Positions 1 through 5,776 of a stretch of DNA of 6,605 nt are shown here, piece after piece; position 1 is the first letter of the stretch; each line of letters starts with the position of its first letter. Under the pieces are notes generated by a model. It worked only from the letters and a program-made list of their open reading frames with translations, made no database searches and had not been told where the DNA came from. This DNA comes from an uncultured Clostridia bacterium (GTDB lineage Bacteria; Bacillota; Clostridia; Christensenellales; UBA3700): positions 1 through 6,605 of the forward strand of contig CAMOQV010000066.1 of NCBI GenBank assembly GCA_946623205.1. The letters run 5' to 3'. Position numbers and translations under genes: made by a program.

Positions 1-725
1 ATTTAGAAAAAGAACATATATGTTGTGCAATATCTAATAATAATGATATTCAAGTTTCATCGAAAAAGAATTGGTTAAAAGATAGATTTGATGATGGATT
101 AGTATTTTTAAAATCAGTTGAAAGAGGTAAATGCTTTATAGAATATATACCAGCAGAAAATGCTTGGAATCCAATAGATGCAAATGGTTATATGTACATA
201 GATTGTTTATGGGTATCAGGATCATTTAAAGGTCATGGCTATTCAAATGATTTATTAGATGCTTGCATTAAAGATTCTAAGTCAAAAGGAAAGATTGGAT
301 TATGTATTTTATCTAGCAAAAAGAAATTACCATTTTTAGCTGACCCAAAATATTTAAAGTATAAAGGTTTTGAAGTAGCAGATGAAGCTGATAATGGAAT
401 ACAGTTATGGTACTTTCCATTTGATAAGAATGCATTAAAACCAATGTTTAAAGAATGTGCAAAACACCCACATATTGAAGAATCAGGCTATGTTTTATAC
501 TATACAAGTCAATGCCCGTTCAATGGAAAATATGTTCCAATTGTAGAACAAACAGCTAAAGACAATAATATTCCATTTAAAGCAGTTCATATAAATAGTA
601 AGGAAGAAGCACAAAATGCTCCTACACCTATTACAACATACGCATTATTTAAAGATGGTAAATATATCACTAACGAGCAAATGAATGATACAAAATTCTT
701 AAAACTATATAATACTTTAAAATAA
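1..725 (+). CDS. GNAT family N-acetyltransferase with C-terminal YoaP-like domain (5' partial)
   Basis: The reading frame is open from the left edge (first full codon at position 3) to TAA at 723-725, giving 240 visible residues. An internal ATG at 192 is not the start, because the 63 residues before it (including EKEHICCAIS and FIEYIPAENAW) match the usual beginning of this family. From family length only about ten residues are missing. The N-terminal two thirds is a GNAT acetyltransferase fold; the acetyl-CoA loop is seen in WVSGSFKGHGYSNDLL (about nt 210-257). The segment SSKKKLPFLADPKYLKYKGF (about 312-371) is typical of YoaP-type proteins. The last ~95 residues form the YoaP domain, thioredoxin-like, with a glutaredoxin-style Cys-Pro in YYTSQCPFNGKY (about 501-536). 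The family is widespread in Firmicutes and its substrate is unknown. The protein is expected to be cytoplasmic, with no membrane segment. It stands 87 bp before the next gene and its stop is followed within 3 bp by a 23-bp repeat. Confidence 0.88.
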   Translation, partial: LEKEHICCAISNNNDIQVSSKKNWLKDRFDDGLVFLKSVERGKCFIEYIPAENAWNPIDANGYMYIDCLWVSGSFKGHGYSNDLLDACIKDSKSKGKIGLCILSSKKKLPFLADPKYLKYKGFEVADEADNGIQLWYFPFDKNALKPMFKECAKHPHIEESGYVLYYTSQCPFNGKYVPIVEQTAKDNNIPFKAVHINSKEEAQNAPTPITTYALFKDGKYITNEQMNDTKFLKLYNTLK

Positions 726-727
726 AA

Positions 728-750
728 TATCAGCACTACAATAGTCGCAC
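728..750 (+). repeat. 23-bp direct repeat, copy 1
   Basis: This block begins TATCAGCACT, has A at position 11, and ends CAATAGTCGCAC. It matches the block at 1467-1489 at 22 of 23 positions in the same orientation. It lies 2 bp after the stop codon of the YoaP-type acetyltransferase gene. The similarity stops abruptly after GCAC on the right. On the left both copies are preceded by TTAAAATAAA, which carries the stop codon of the gene before. The two copies therefore bracket the Vat-like gene. The function is unknown; it could be a remnant of a mobile element, a recombination site or a shared 3' processing signal. Confidence 0.85.
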
Positions 751-780
751 ATCTTGAAACTGTTTGTTTGCTGACTATTG
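739..780. repeat. Inverted repeat in the leader of the Vat-like gene
   Basis: CAATAGTC (739-746) is a perfect reverse complement of GACTATTG (773-780), separated by 26 bases. CTA at 736-738 can also pair with TAG at 786-788 across a bulge. The left arm is the core of direct-repeat copy 1. No T-run follows, so it is not a typical intrinsic terminator. It could be a hairpin in the 5' leader of the acetyltransferase mRNA or part of a mobile-element end. Confidence 0.5.
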
Positions 781-812
781 GGAAGTAGAATAATGAAAGG
801 AGGAGTAAATAT

Positions 813-1460
813 ATGTCAGATAATAAATATAAACCTATTTATCCAAATTCAAAATTTAAGACTTTTTGTTACATAAAAAGCGTTGTTTCAAATCCTAATA
901 TTATTGTAGGGGATTATTCATATTATGATGATATGAATGAAGGTCCTGAATCCTTTGAAAAACATGTTACACATCATTATGATTTTATGGGAGACAAACT
1001 TATTATTGGCAAATTTTGCAGTATAGCAAGAGGCGTAGAATTTGTAATGAATGGAGCCAATCACATGTTAGACTCTTTGACTGCATATCCTTTTGAAATA
1101 ATAGATGAGTTTAAAGGATTATCTAGACCTTTTGAACAAAGAGGTAATAGAGGAGATACTGTTATAGGAAATGATGTTTGGATAGGACAAAACGCTGTGA
1201 TATTGCCAGGTATACATATCGGTGATGGTGCTATAATTGGAGCTAATGCAGTTGTTTCTAAAGATGTTCCATCATATGGTATTGCTGTTGGAAATCCTGC
1301 AATAGTAAAGAAATATCGTTTTGACAAAGAAATAATTGATATGTTACTTAAGTTAAAATGGTGGGATAGAGATATAGAAGAAGTCAAAAAACTAATTCCT
1401 TTATTAACGGATAATGATTTAGAGAAGGTAAAGAGTTCTTTAAAACAATTATTAAAATAA
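813..1460 (+). CDS. Vat/CatB-type xenobiotic O-acetyltransferase (left-handed beta-helix)
   Basis: The 215-residue length is usual for the xenobiotic acyltransferase family, which includes streptogramin A acetyltransferases (Vat) and type B chloramphenicol acetyltransferases (CatB). These trimeric cytoplasmic enzymes transfer acetyl from acetyl-CoA to a drug hydroxyl. Hallmarks visible here are VGDYSYYDD (residues 32-40), KLIIGKFCSIARGV (62-75), MNGANHMLD (79-87) with the expected catalytic His84, and the hexapeptide-repeat coil IGNDVWIGQNAVILPGIHIG (118-137) ending in AVGNPAIVKKYRF. The tail LLKLKWWDRDIE resembles the Vat/CatB C-terminal helix. The start is supported by AAAGGAGG at 796-803, 9 bp before the ATG. 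Homologues also act on other acceptors, so resistance cannot be claimed from sequence. The gene is bracketed by the 23-bp repeats, which suggests it may have arrived as a unit. A weak TTGTTT (764-769)/TAGAAT (786-791) promoter is possible. Confidence 0.88.
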   Translation: MSDNKYKPIYPNSKFKTFCYIKSVVSNPNIIVGDYSYYDDMNEGPESFEKHVTHHYDFMGDKLIIGKFCSIARGVEFVMNGANHMLDSLTAYPFEIIDEFKGLSRPFEQRGNRGDTVIGNDVWIGQNAVILPGIHIGDGAIIGANAVVSKDVPSYGIAVGNPAIVKKYRFDKEIIDMLLKLKWWDRDIEEVKKLIPLLTDNDLEKVKSSLKQLLK

Positions 1461-1466
1461 AGAATT

Positions 1467-1489
1467 TATCAGCACTGCAATAGTCGCAC
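1467..1489 (+). repeat. 23-bp direct repeat, copy 2
   Basis: Second copy of the repeat at 728-750, differing only by G instead of A at its 11th base (1477). It lies 6 bp after the stop codon of the Vat-like gene, again preceded by TTAAAATAAA. After GCAC the sequence turns into CCCCTGATAAA, unrelated to what follows copy 1. The repeat's left end TTATCAG (1466-1472) is mirrored by CTGATAA at 1493-1499. Confidence 0.85.
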
Positions 1490-1527
1490 CCCCTGATAAA
1501 ATAATCATATTGTTTTGGTGCGTTTTT
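1485..1527 (+). terminator. Possible intrinsic terminator after the Vat-like gene
   Basis: CGCACC (1485-1490) can pair with GGTGCG (1517-1522), which is followed directly by TTTTT. The 26-base loop is long but contains a small TGAT/ATCA hairpin (1494-1497 with 1504-1507). An outer pairing, ACTGCAA (1473-1479) with TTGCAGT (1540-1546), encloses the whole. The GC-rich stem followed by a T-run fits a terminator. The nested symmetry could equally be a mobile-element end. Confidence 0.42.
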
Positions 1528-1554
1528 GTGACACTTTTGTTGCAGTACATTTTG

Positions 1555-1560
1555 TATAAT
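1555..1560 (+). promoter_or_regulatory. Consensus -10 box for the uncharacterised gene
   Basis: TATAAT is a perfect -10 hexamer and would start transcription near 1567, just before the ribosome binding site at 1570-1575. No well-spaced -35 is present: GTGACA (1528-1533) matches five of six bases of TTGACA but is 21 bp away. The leader would be very short. An ATG formed by the last bases of this box (1559) is better read as promoter than as a start codon. Confidence 0.4.
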
Positions 1561-1569
1561 GAGTTTTGC

Positions 1570-1575
1570 AAGGAG
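1570..1575 (+). promoter_or_regulatory. Ribosome binding site that sets the start at 1583
   Basis: AAGGAG sits 7 bp before the ATG at 1583, the ideal spacing. The alternative in-frame ATG at 1559 has no Shine-Dalgarno sequence and lies inside the -10 box, so the later ATG is preferred. Confidence 0.8.
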
Positions 1576-1582
1576 ACATTAC

Positions 1583-2665
1583 ATGAATAAATCAGACAGG
1601 AAAAATTTATACAAGTGCAACAAGAAGGACTTATTACGTATTATCAACAGCGATGATAAAACAAATAAATTTTCAAAAATCGTTTCGTATATTGCTCGTC
1701 ATGAAATGTATGAGGGAGATACTAAAGACGATTTGTATGATTTAATCTATACGGCTAGATCTGAATTAATCGCGATGGATGCAAAAATCCATTCTGATGA
1801 CAAAATTAAACATAGTTATGAAAAATTATATTGTGTCAATAATAATGAGCAACAAAGAGTAAAAGAGTTTATTCGAAATCCTATAGGCGCTATTAATAAA
1901 GAACTTACGAATCTTGCAAAAACTCAAAACGATCCAAATGAAACAGATGAAGATATTATTACTTACACAAACCGTTTGCGCACAAACTCAGTAATGTTAG
2001 TGACTCAAATCGGGATTGATGCCGGCAGCAATGCTTCTCGTTTTAATAAATATGACGATAGGACAGATATTATAAATCGTATAAACAAAAAAATCCCAGG
2101 GGATGCTTCTATAGATAAAGAACTTGATAGAATCAACAGTGGCGTTTTCGGTAGATTGTTTAGAAGACCTTCTAAAGAATATAAGGCATTTGAAGATTCA
2201 TTTAATATGTATCGTGACTATAAAAATGCAAATAGCGGCAATGTTGATGATTTACAAAAAAATACTAATGCTTATTTGACGCACCTTATTCCAAATTATA
2301 ACCCAGATTCGATATCTGAAAATAAAGAAGCGTGGTTAAATGCTCTACCTAAGGGGCAAAGGAAAAGAGCAGAATTTGCAATGAATGTTATTACATCTGT
2401 GAAAGAACATGATGAAGCAAAACCATATATGAATAACGTAAACAATGGCGTTTGTGGCCGTAGAATTGATGAGTCGACAGAAGTACATAAAATCGACAAA
2501 AGCGGAGAATATCAAAAAAATTTCCAAAATGATTTAGGTTTAGATGTTCACAAAAATGCCGTCAAGAACGACAAACAAGCAGATAAAGAAGTTGCCGTAA
2601 TTAAAAATGACAATGAAATTGCTAAAGACGAAAATCTAGAAGAAGATTTAGAACCAATCATCTAG
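1583..2665 (+). CDS. Uncharacterised 360-residue hydrophilic protein
   Basis: I do not recognise a named family. The protein is 360 residues, very rich in Lys, Asp, Asn and Glu. It has no signal peptide, no hydrophobic segment long enough to cross a membrane, and few cysteines. The N-terminal part (1-110) looks mostly helical. A distinctive mid-section SGVFGRLFRRPSKEYKAF (residues 186-203) is followed by a Tyr/Asn-rich stretch and LIPNYNPDS (235-243). LNALPKGQRKRAEFAMNVI (252-270) reads as a small helical module. The last 60 residues are low-complexity and charged, ending acidic (EDLEPII). I have an impression that the mid-section resembles segments of other unannotated gut Firmicute proteins, but cannot verify it. 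The gene stands alone, with its own -10 box and ribosome binding site upstream and a strong terminator downstream. Cytoplasmic location is inferred. It is a real gene judging by the ribosome binding site, length and terminator. Confidence 0.85.
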   Translation: MNKSDRKNLYKCNKKDLLRIINSDDKTNKFSKIVSYIARHEMYEGDTKDDLYDLIYTARSELIAMDAKIHSDDKIKHSYEKLYCVNNNEQQRVKEFIRNPIGAINKELTNLAKTQNDPNETDEDIITYTNRLRTNSVMLVTQIGIDAGSNASRFNKYDDRTDIINRINKKIPGDASIDKELDRINSGVFGRLFRRPSKEYKAFEDSFNMYRDYKNANSGNVDDLQKNTNAYLTHLIPNYNPDSISENKEAWLNALPKGQRKRAEFAMNVITSVKEHDEAKPYMNNVNNGVCGRRIDESTEVHKIDKSGEYQKNFQNDLGLDVHKNAVKNDKQADKEVAVIKNDNEIAKDENLEEDLEPII

Positions 2666-2697
2666 TTATTTACAAAAACAACAAAAATATCTTAAAT

Positions 2698-2730
2698 AAA
2701 CAATAAGTGGGCCACGCCCACTATTTGTTT
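2698..2730 (+). terminator. Strong intrinsic terminator
   Basis: GTGGGC (2707-2712), loop CAC, GCCCAC (2716-2721) form a perfect GC-rich 6-bp stem. It extends outward through A/T and, past a 2-base internal mismatch, through AAACAA pairing with TTGTTT. The right arm and the bases after it are T-rich. It lies 32 bp after the stop of the uncharacterised gene and isolates it from the operon that follows. A-rich sequence on the left means it might also work in the opposite direction. Confidence 0.87.
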
Positions 2731-2822
2731 GATTTGTATCTTATAGAAAGACACATCTTTATGTTAAAGATTGTTTATAGTAAAATAATCAGTAAAGAGT
2801 ACTTATATTAAGGAGAAGGGGC

Positions 2823-3893
2823 ATGAAAAATAGAAAGATAGTATTAAGCATTGCGATTGTTTCAATCGTCATAATGATGTTATCCGTTTGCGTGTTTACG
2901 TTTGGATGTAGCAAAAAAGCGGAGCCACTTTCTGAATATTGGACTGAGGAGTCTAGTGTTTCAGCTAGCTTAATTAATTATGTAAACAAAGTTACAAATG
3001 CTAAAGACGAAACAAATTATATACCAGTAAAAGATAGAATAGCAGTGTTTGACATGGATGGGACATTAACCTGTGAAACATACTATACATATTACGATAC
3101 TATGATGTTTATTGAATATTGCTTAGTAGATCATCCAGATAAAGTTTCTGATGAATTAAAAGCAGTGGCAGCATCGATTGAGCCAGGGTATGTAGCTGAC
3201 GAAACATTGGCAAGAAACTTTGCGAAAGCATATGCTGGAATGACAATTAAAGAACTATATGATTACGCTGTAGCGTTTGGCCAAAAGAAAACAGAAAGTT
3301 TTAATAATATGAGATATATTGATGGCTTCTATTTGCCAATGGTTGAAGTTGTAAAGTTTCTATATGAAAATGGATTTACGATTTATGTTGTATCTGGGAC
3401 AGAAAGAACAACAACAAGAGCAATTGTTGCAAATTCTCCAATCAAAGATTATGTCACTTCAAATCATATAATTGGTACAGAATTTGAAGTTAAGGAAAGA
3501 GGCCATGAAGATGAACCATCAAACATGAATTATAAATATGTAAATGGCGATGAATTAATTATAACGGGTGGATTTATTCAAAAGAATTTAAACGCAAATA
3601 AGGCAATTTATATTGAAAGAGAAATTGGCAAACGTCCGGTTTTAGCATTTGGTAATTCTGGTAGTGATACAAGTATGATGTATTATACTTTGGATTCTAG
3701 AAATCAATATCCAACTCAAGCATATATGGTAGTTGCTGATGATAATGTAAGAGAATGGGGAATGCAAGATTGGGATACTAAATCTCAAGAATATATCCAG
3801 ATGGGATATATACCAGTTTCAATGAAAAACGATTTTGCTAAAATATATCCAGATAATATAACAAGGGCAGAAGAACAGTATCATAAACACTAA
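2823..3893 (+). CDS. HAD-superfamily phosphatase, probable lipoprotein
   Basis: This 356-residue protein has an N-terminal lipoprotein-type signal: basic MKNRK, a hydrophobic core (residues 6-27), then FGC with Cys29 as the likely lipidated residue. The lipobox (TFGC) is off-consensus at -3 and -2. The mature part is a haloacid dehalogenase-like hydrolase, phosphoserine-phosphatase-like branch. Motif I is FDMDGTLT with nucleophile Asp77 and general acid Asp79. Motif II is VVSGT with Ser191. Lys254 or Lys260 would serve motif III. Motif IV is FGNSGSD (276-282). A cap region lies between motifs I and II. It should act as an Mg-dependent phosphohydrolase on the outer face of the membrane; the substrate is unknown. 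AAGGAG (2810-2815) is 7 bp before the ATG. It is the first gene of a tight four-gene run, with the next start 8 bp after its stop. The 92-bp gap behind the terminator shows only weak promoter-like hexamers. Confidence 0.87.
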   Translation: MKNRKIVLSIAIVSIVIMMLSVCVFTFGCSKKAEPLSEYWTEESSVSASLINYVNKVTNAKDETNYIPVKDRIAVFDMDGTLTCETYYTYYDTMMFIEYCLVDHPDKVSDELKAVAASIEPGYVADETLARNFAKAYAGMTIKELYDYAVAFGQKKTESFNNMRYIDGFYLPMVEVVKFLYENGFTIYVVSGTERTTTRAIVANSPIKDYVTSNHIIGTEFEVKERGHEDEPSNMNYKYVNGDELIITGGFIQKNLNANKAIYIEREIGKRPVLAFGNSGSDTSMMYYTLDSRNQYPTQAYMVVADDNVREWGMQDWDTKSQEYIQMGYIPVSMKNDFAKIYPDNITRAEEQYHKH

Positions 3894-3901
3894 GGGGTCA
3901 T

Positions 3902-4198
3902 ATGGCAAGTTCAAAAGAGTATAGAGATTTTATACTAGAGCAATTATCTCAGTTAAAAGATATTTCTTGTAAATCTATGATGGGAGAATATCTTTTGTAC
4001 TATAAAGGAGTGTTGTTCGGTGGCATTTACGATGATAGGTTCTTAGTTAAAAAGGTAACAACTAATGCAAATTTTAATATGGAAGATGCTATTCCTTATG
4101 ATGGCGCAAATACAATGTATTTAGTTGACGATGTTGATAATAAAGAGGCATTAAAAGATATTGTAGAAGAAACCTACAAAGGATTGATTAAGAAATGA
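3902..4198 (+). CDS. TfoX/Sxy N-terminal-domain protein
   Basis: This 98-residue protein matches the TfoX N-terminal domain in length and layout: an N-terminal helix (SSKEYRDFILEQL), then the conserved MMGEYLLYYKGVLFGGIYDD sheet region (about residues 26-45), LVKKV, and a C-terminal helix. In Gammaproteobacteria TfoX/Sxy activates competence genes. The stand-alone Firmicute versions lack the C-terminal TfoX domain and their role is not established, so a competence role should not be assumed. Its weak ribosome binding site AAGGGG (3892-3897) overlaps the stop codon of the phosphatase gene. Its own stop overlaps the next start by 4 bp (ATGA), indicating translational coupling at both ends. Confidence 0.87.
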   Translation: MASSKEYRDFILEQLSQLKDISCKSMMGEYLLYYKGVLFGGIYDDRFLVKKVTTNANFNMEDAIPYDGANTMYLVDDVDNKEALKDIVEETYKGLIKK

Positions 4199-4737
4199 TT
4201 CTAGAAACAGAACGATTATATTTAAGACCATGGCAAGAAGAAGATGCAAAAGAGTTATATAAATATGCATCAAATCCTAATGTCGGATTAAACGCTGGTT
4301 GGCCAGTTCATACAAGCGTAGAAAACAGTAAATACGTAATAAAGAATGTATTATCTAAGCCTTATACTTATGCAGTAATTCTAAAAAGTTCAAATATGCC
4401 GATAGGAAGTATTGGTTTATTGTTTAGAGACGCTAGCAATATAGAAATAAAAGAAGATGAAGCTGAACTTGGTTATTGGATAGGCGAACCATATTGGGGT
4501 CAAGGTTTAATTCCGGAGGCTGCAAACAAATTGTTGGAATATGCGTTTGAAGAGTTAAAACTAAATAGAATTTGGTGCGGTTCGTTGTTGGATAATCATA
4601 AATCAGCAAGAGTTCAAGAAAAATGTGGATTTAAATATGCCTTTACAAAAGATAATGTTCCTTGTGCTATTGAGGGACAATATAATACATTGCGTTATTC
4701 ATGTTTGACAAGAAAAGAGTGGGAGATGGAGAAATAA
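4195..4737 (+). CDS. GNAT acetyltransferase, RimJ/RimL type
   Basis: The 180 residues form a complete GNAT fold of the RimJ/RimL-like branch, which acetylates protein N-termini or small amines using acetyl-CoA. The opening ILETERLYLRPWQEEDA is the standard N-terminus. ELGYWIGEPYWGQGLIPEA (residues 91-109) holds strand beta4 and the pyrophosphate-binding Q/R-x-x-G-x-G/A region. NRIWCGSLLDNHKSARVQEKCGF (124-146) holds the conserved Asn134 and Ser137 and the typical KCGF ending. The substrate cannot be inferred. The start is set by the ATGA overlap with the TfoX-N gene, so it is probably translated by coupling, since no strong ribosome binding site stands before it. It is cytoplasmic. It is unrelated in subfamily to the YoaP-type GNAT at the left edge. 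Confidence 0.9.
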   Translation: MILETERLYLRPWQEEDAKELYKYASNPNVGLNAGWPVHTSVENSKYVIKNVLSKPYTYAVILKSSNMPIGSIGLLFRDASNIEIKEDEAELGYWIGEPYWGQGLIPEAANKLLEYAFEELKLNRIWCGSLLDNHKSARVQEKCGFKYAFTKDNVPCAIEGQYNTLRYSCLTRKEWEMEK

Positions 4738-4741
4738 AAGT

Positions 4742-5767
4742 ATGTGTACAAGTGTTGTTGTAAATAAGAAAAAGACAATAATCGGATGGAACTTAGATAT
4801 ATTAGATATGGAGCATAGAATCCGAGTGGAGGATGAAGGCGTTTATATTGAAATCAATGATAAAAAGGAAGGATGGATGCCGATTTTTGGCGCGAATTCA
4901 CGTGGCGATTTTGTAGGTATGCCTGCATGTTGGCCAACAGATTCAAGAAGCGATCCTAAAGGTAATGAGAAAAACATTATTGTTTTAGATATAGATTTTC
5001 TTTTACAAAAGAAGACTTTTAATGAAACGAAAGAATTCGTAGAGAATAATGAAATATGTTCTGTCCCTGGATTAACGTTTATGGGAGCTCTTTCTGATAA
5101 GAACGGAAATGTATTACATGTCATTCCTGGTCAAGGATATAAATATTATGAAAAGCCCGAATACAAAGTATTAACAAATTTCTCTCCATTTAAAGGGGAT
5201 AAAGAGCAACATCCTTGGATGGGATGGGATAGATATCAAAAGGTTGAATCTTTATTAAAAGAAGTAAAAGACGATTTTGATGTAGATGATATGTTCAGTA
5301 TATTAAAGGCGGCATCGCAAGAAATATGCCCAACTGTTGTATCTATGGTCTACGACATCCAAGAAAAGACAGTATATTGGTGTGAAAATAGAAATTGGGA
5401 TGCAAGAGTGAATTACCAATTTAGACCAAAAGATAAACTTATTGCTTGTTGTGGCTTGGATTGCAAAACTTGTGAAGCATATAATGCAACAATAAATAAT
5501 GATGATGCTCTTCGTGAAAAGATTGCTTTACTTTGGTCTAAGTTAAATCAAGTTGAAATAACAAAGGATATGATTAATTGTACAGGTTGTAGAATACAAG
5601 ATGGGCCTAAAACTCCATATTGTGGATATTTGTGCCCAATTAGAAAATGTGTGCAATCAAAAGGTGTTGCAACTTGTGGAGAGTGTGACAACTTATATTC
5701 TTGTCAAAACATAAAAATGATTGTAGAGCACAATGCTGCTGCAAGACATAGTTTAAATATGCATTGA
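4742..5767 (+). CDS. Ntn-hydrolase (choloylglycine hydrolase/acylase-like) fused to DUF3795
   Basis: 341 residues in two domains. Residues 1-227 are an N-terminal-nucleophile amidohydrolase: removal of Met1 would expose Cys2 (MCTSVVV) as nucleophile. The supporting landmarks are GWNLD (15-19), FGANSRGDFVGMPACWP (49-65), LTNFSPF (144-150) and the closing VYWCENRNWD. Relatives cleave linear amides such as bile-salt conjugates, penicillin V or acyl-peptides; the substrate here is unknown. Residues 234-325 are a DUF3795 domain: it begins IACCGLDCKTCEAY and contains 12 cysteines (236, 237, 241, 244, 280, 283, 294, 298, 303, 312, 315, 321), suggesting a metal or Fe-S site. DUF3795 usually occurs alone, and relatives of the first domain usually end near residue 228. 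The reading frame is continuous with no frameshift sign. GGAG (4728-4731) lies inside the end of the previous gene, with 4 bp between genes. No signal peptide. Confidence 0.88.
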   Translation: MCTSVVVNKKKTIIGWNLDILDMEHRIRVEDEGVYIEINDKKEGWMPIFGANSRGDFVGMPACWPTDSRSDPKGNEKNIIVLDIDFLLQKKTFNETKEFVENNEICSVPGLTFMGALSDKNGNVLHVIPGQGYKYYEKPEYKVLTNFSPFKGDKEQHPWMGWDRYQKVESLLKEVKDDFDVDDMFSILKAASQEICPTVVSMVYDIQEKTVYWCENRNWDARVNYQFRPKDKLIACCGLDCKTCEAYNATINNDDALREKIALLWSKLNQVEITKDMINCTGCRIQDGPKTPYCGYLCPIRKCVQSKGVATCGECDNLYSCQNIKMIVEHNAAARHSLNMH

Positions 5768-5776
5768 AATTAGGTG

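Noticed and set aside
192..725. ATG at 192 as the start of the first gene
   Set aside because: The frame is open to the window edge and the 63 upstream codons encode residues typical of the family's N-terminus, with no ribosome binding site before 192.
728..790. Integron attC site after the first gene
   Set aside because: No clear GTTRRRY/RYYYAAC core pair and no integrase in the window; only the general cassette-like layout is similar.
1061..1387. Antisense open frame inside the Vat-like gene
   Set aside because: It lies wholly opposite a well-supported gene, has no recognisable domain or ribosome binding site, and reflects codon bias on the other strand.
728..1489. The two 23-bp repeats as a CRISPR array
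   Set aside because: Only two copies 739 bp apart with a full gene between them; no regular spacing and no cas genes.
2296..2527. Two overlapping antisense open frames opposite the uncharacterised gene
   Set aside because: Short, mutually overlapping and without translation signals; shadows of the plus-strand gene.
2734..2786. Promoter for the HAD operon (TTGTAT at 2734-2739, TATAGT at 2776-2781 or TAAAAT at 2781-2786)
   Set aside because: A promoter is likely in this gap, but no pair of hexamers has both good matches and 16-18 bp spacing, so none is reported as a feature.
4843..5124. Antisense open frame opposite the Ntn-hydrolase
   Set aside because: Fully covered by a conserved enzyme domain on the plus strand and lacking its own signals.
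5268..5300. The four-gene operon as a bacteriocin or toxin-antitoxin module
   Set aside because: No small toxin, leader peptide, exporter or antitoxin-like DNA-binding protein is visible; all members have enzyme-like or TfoX-N folds.
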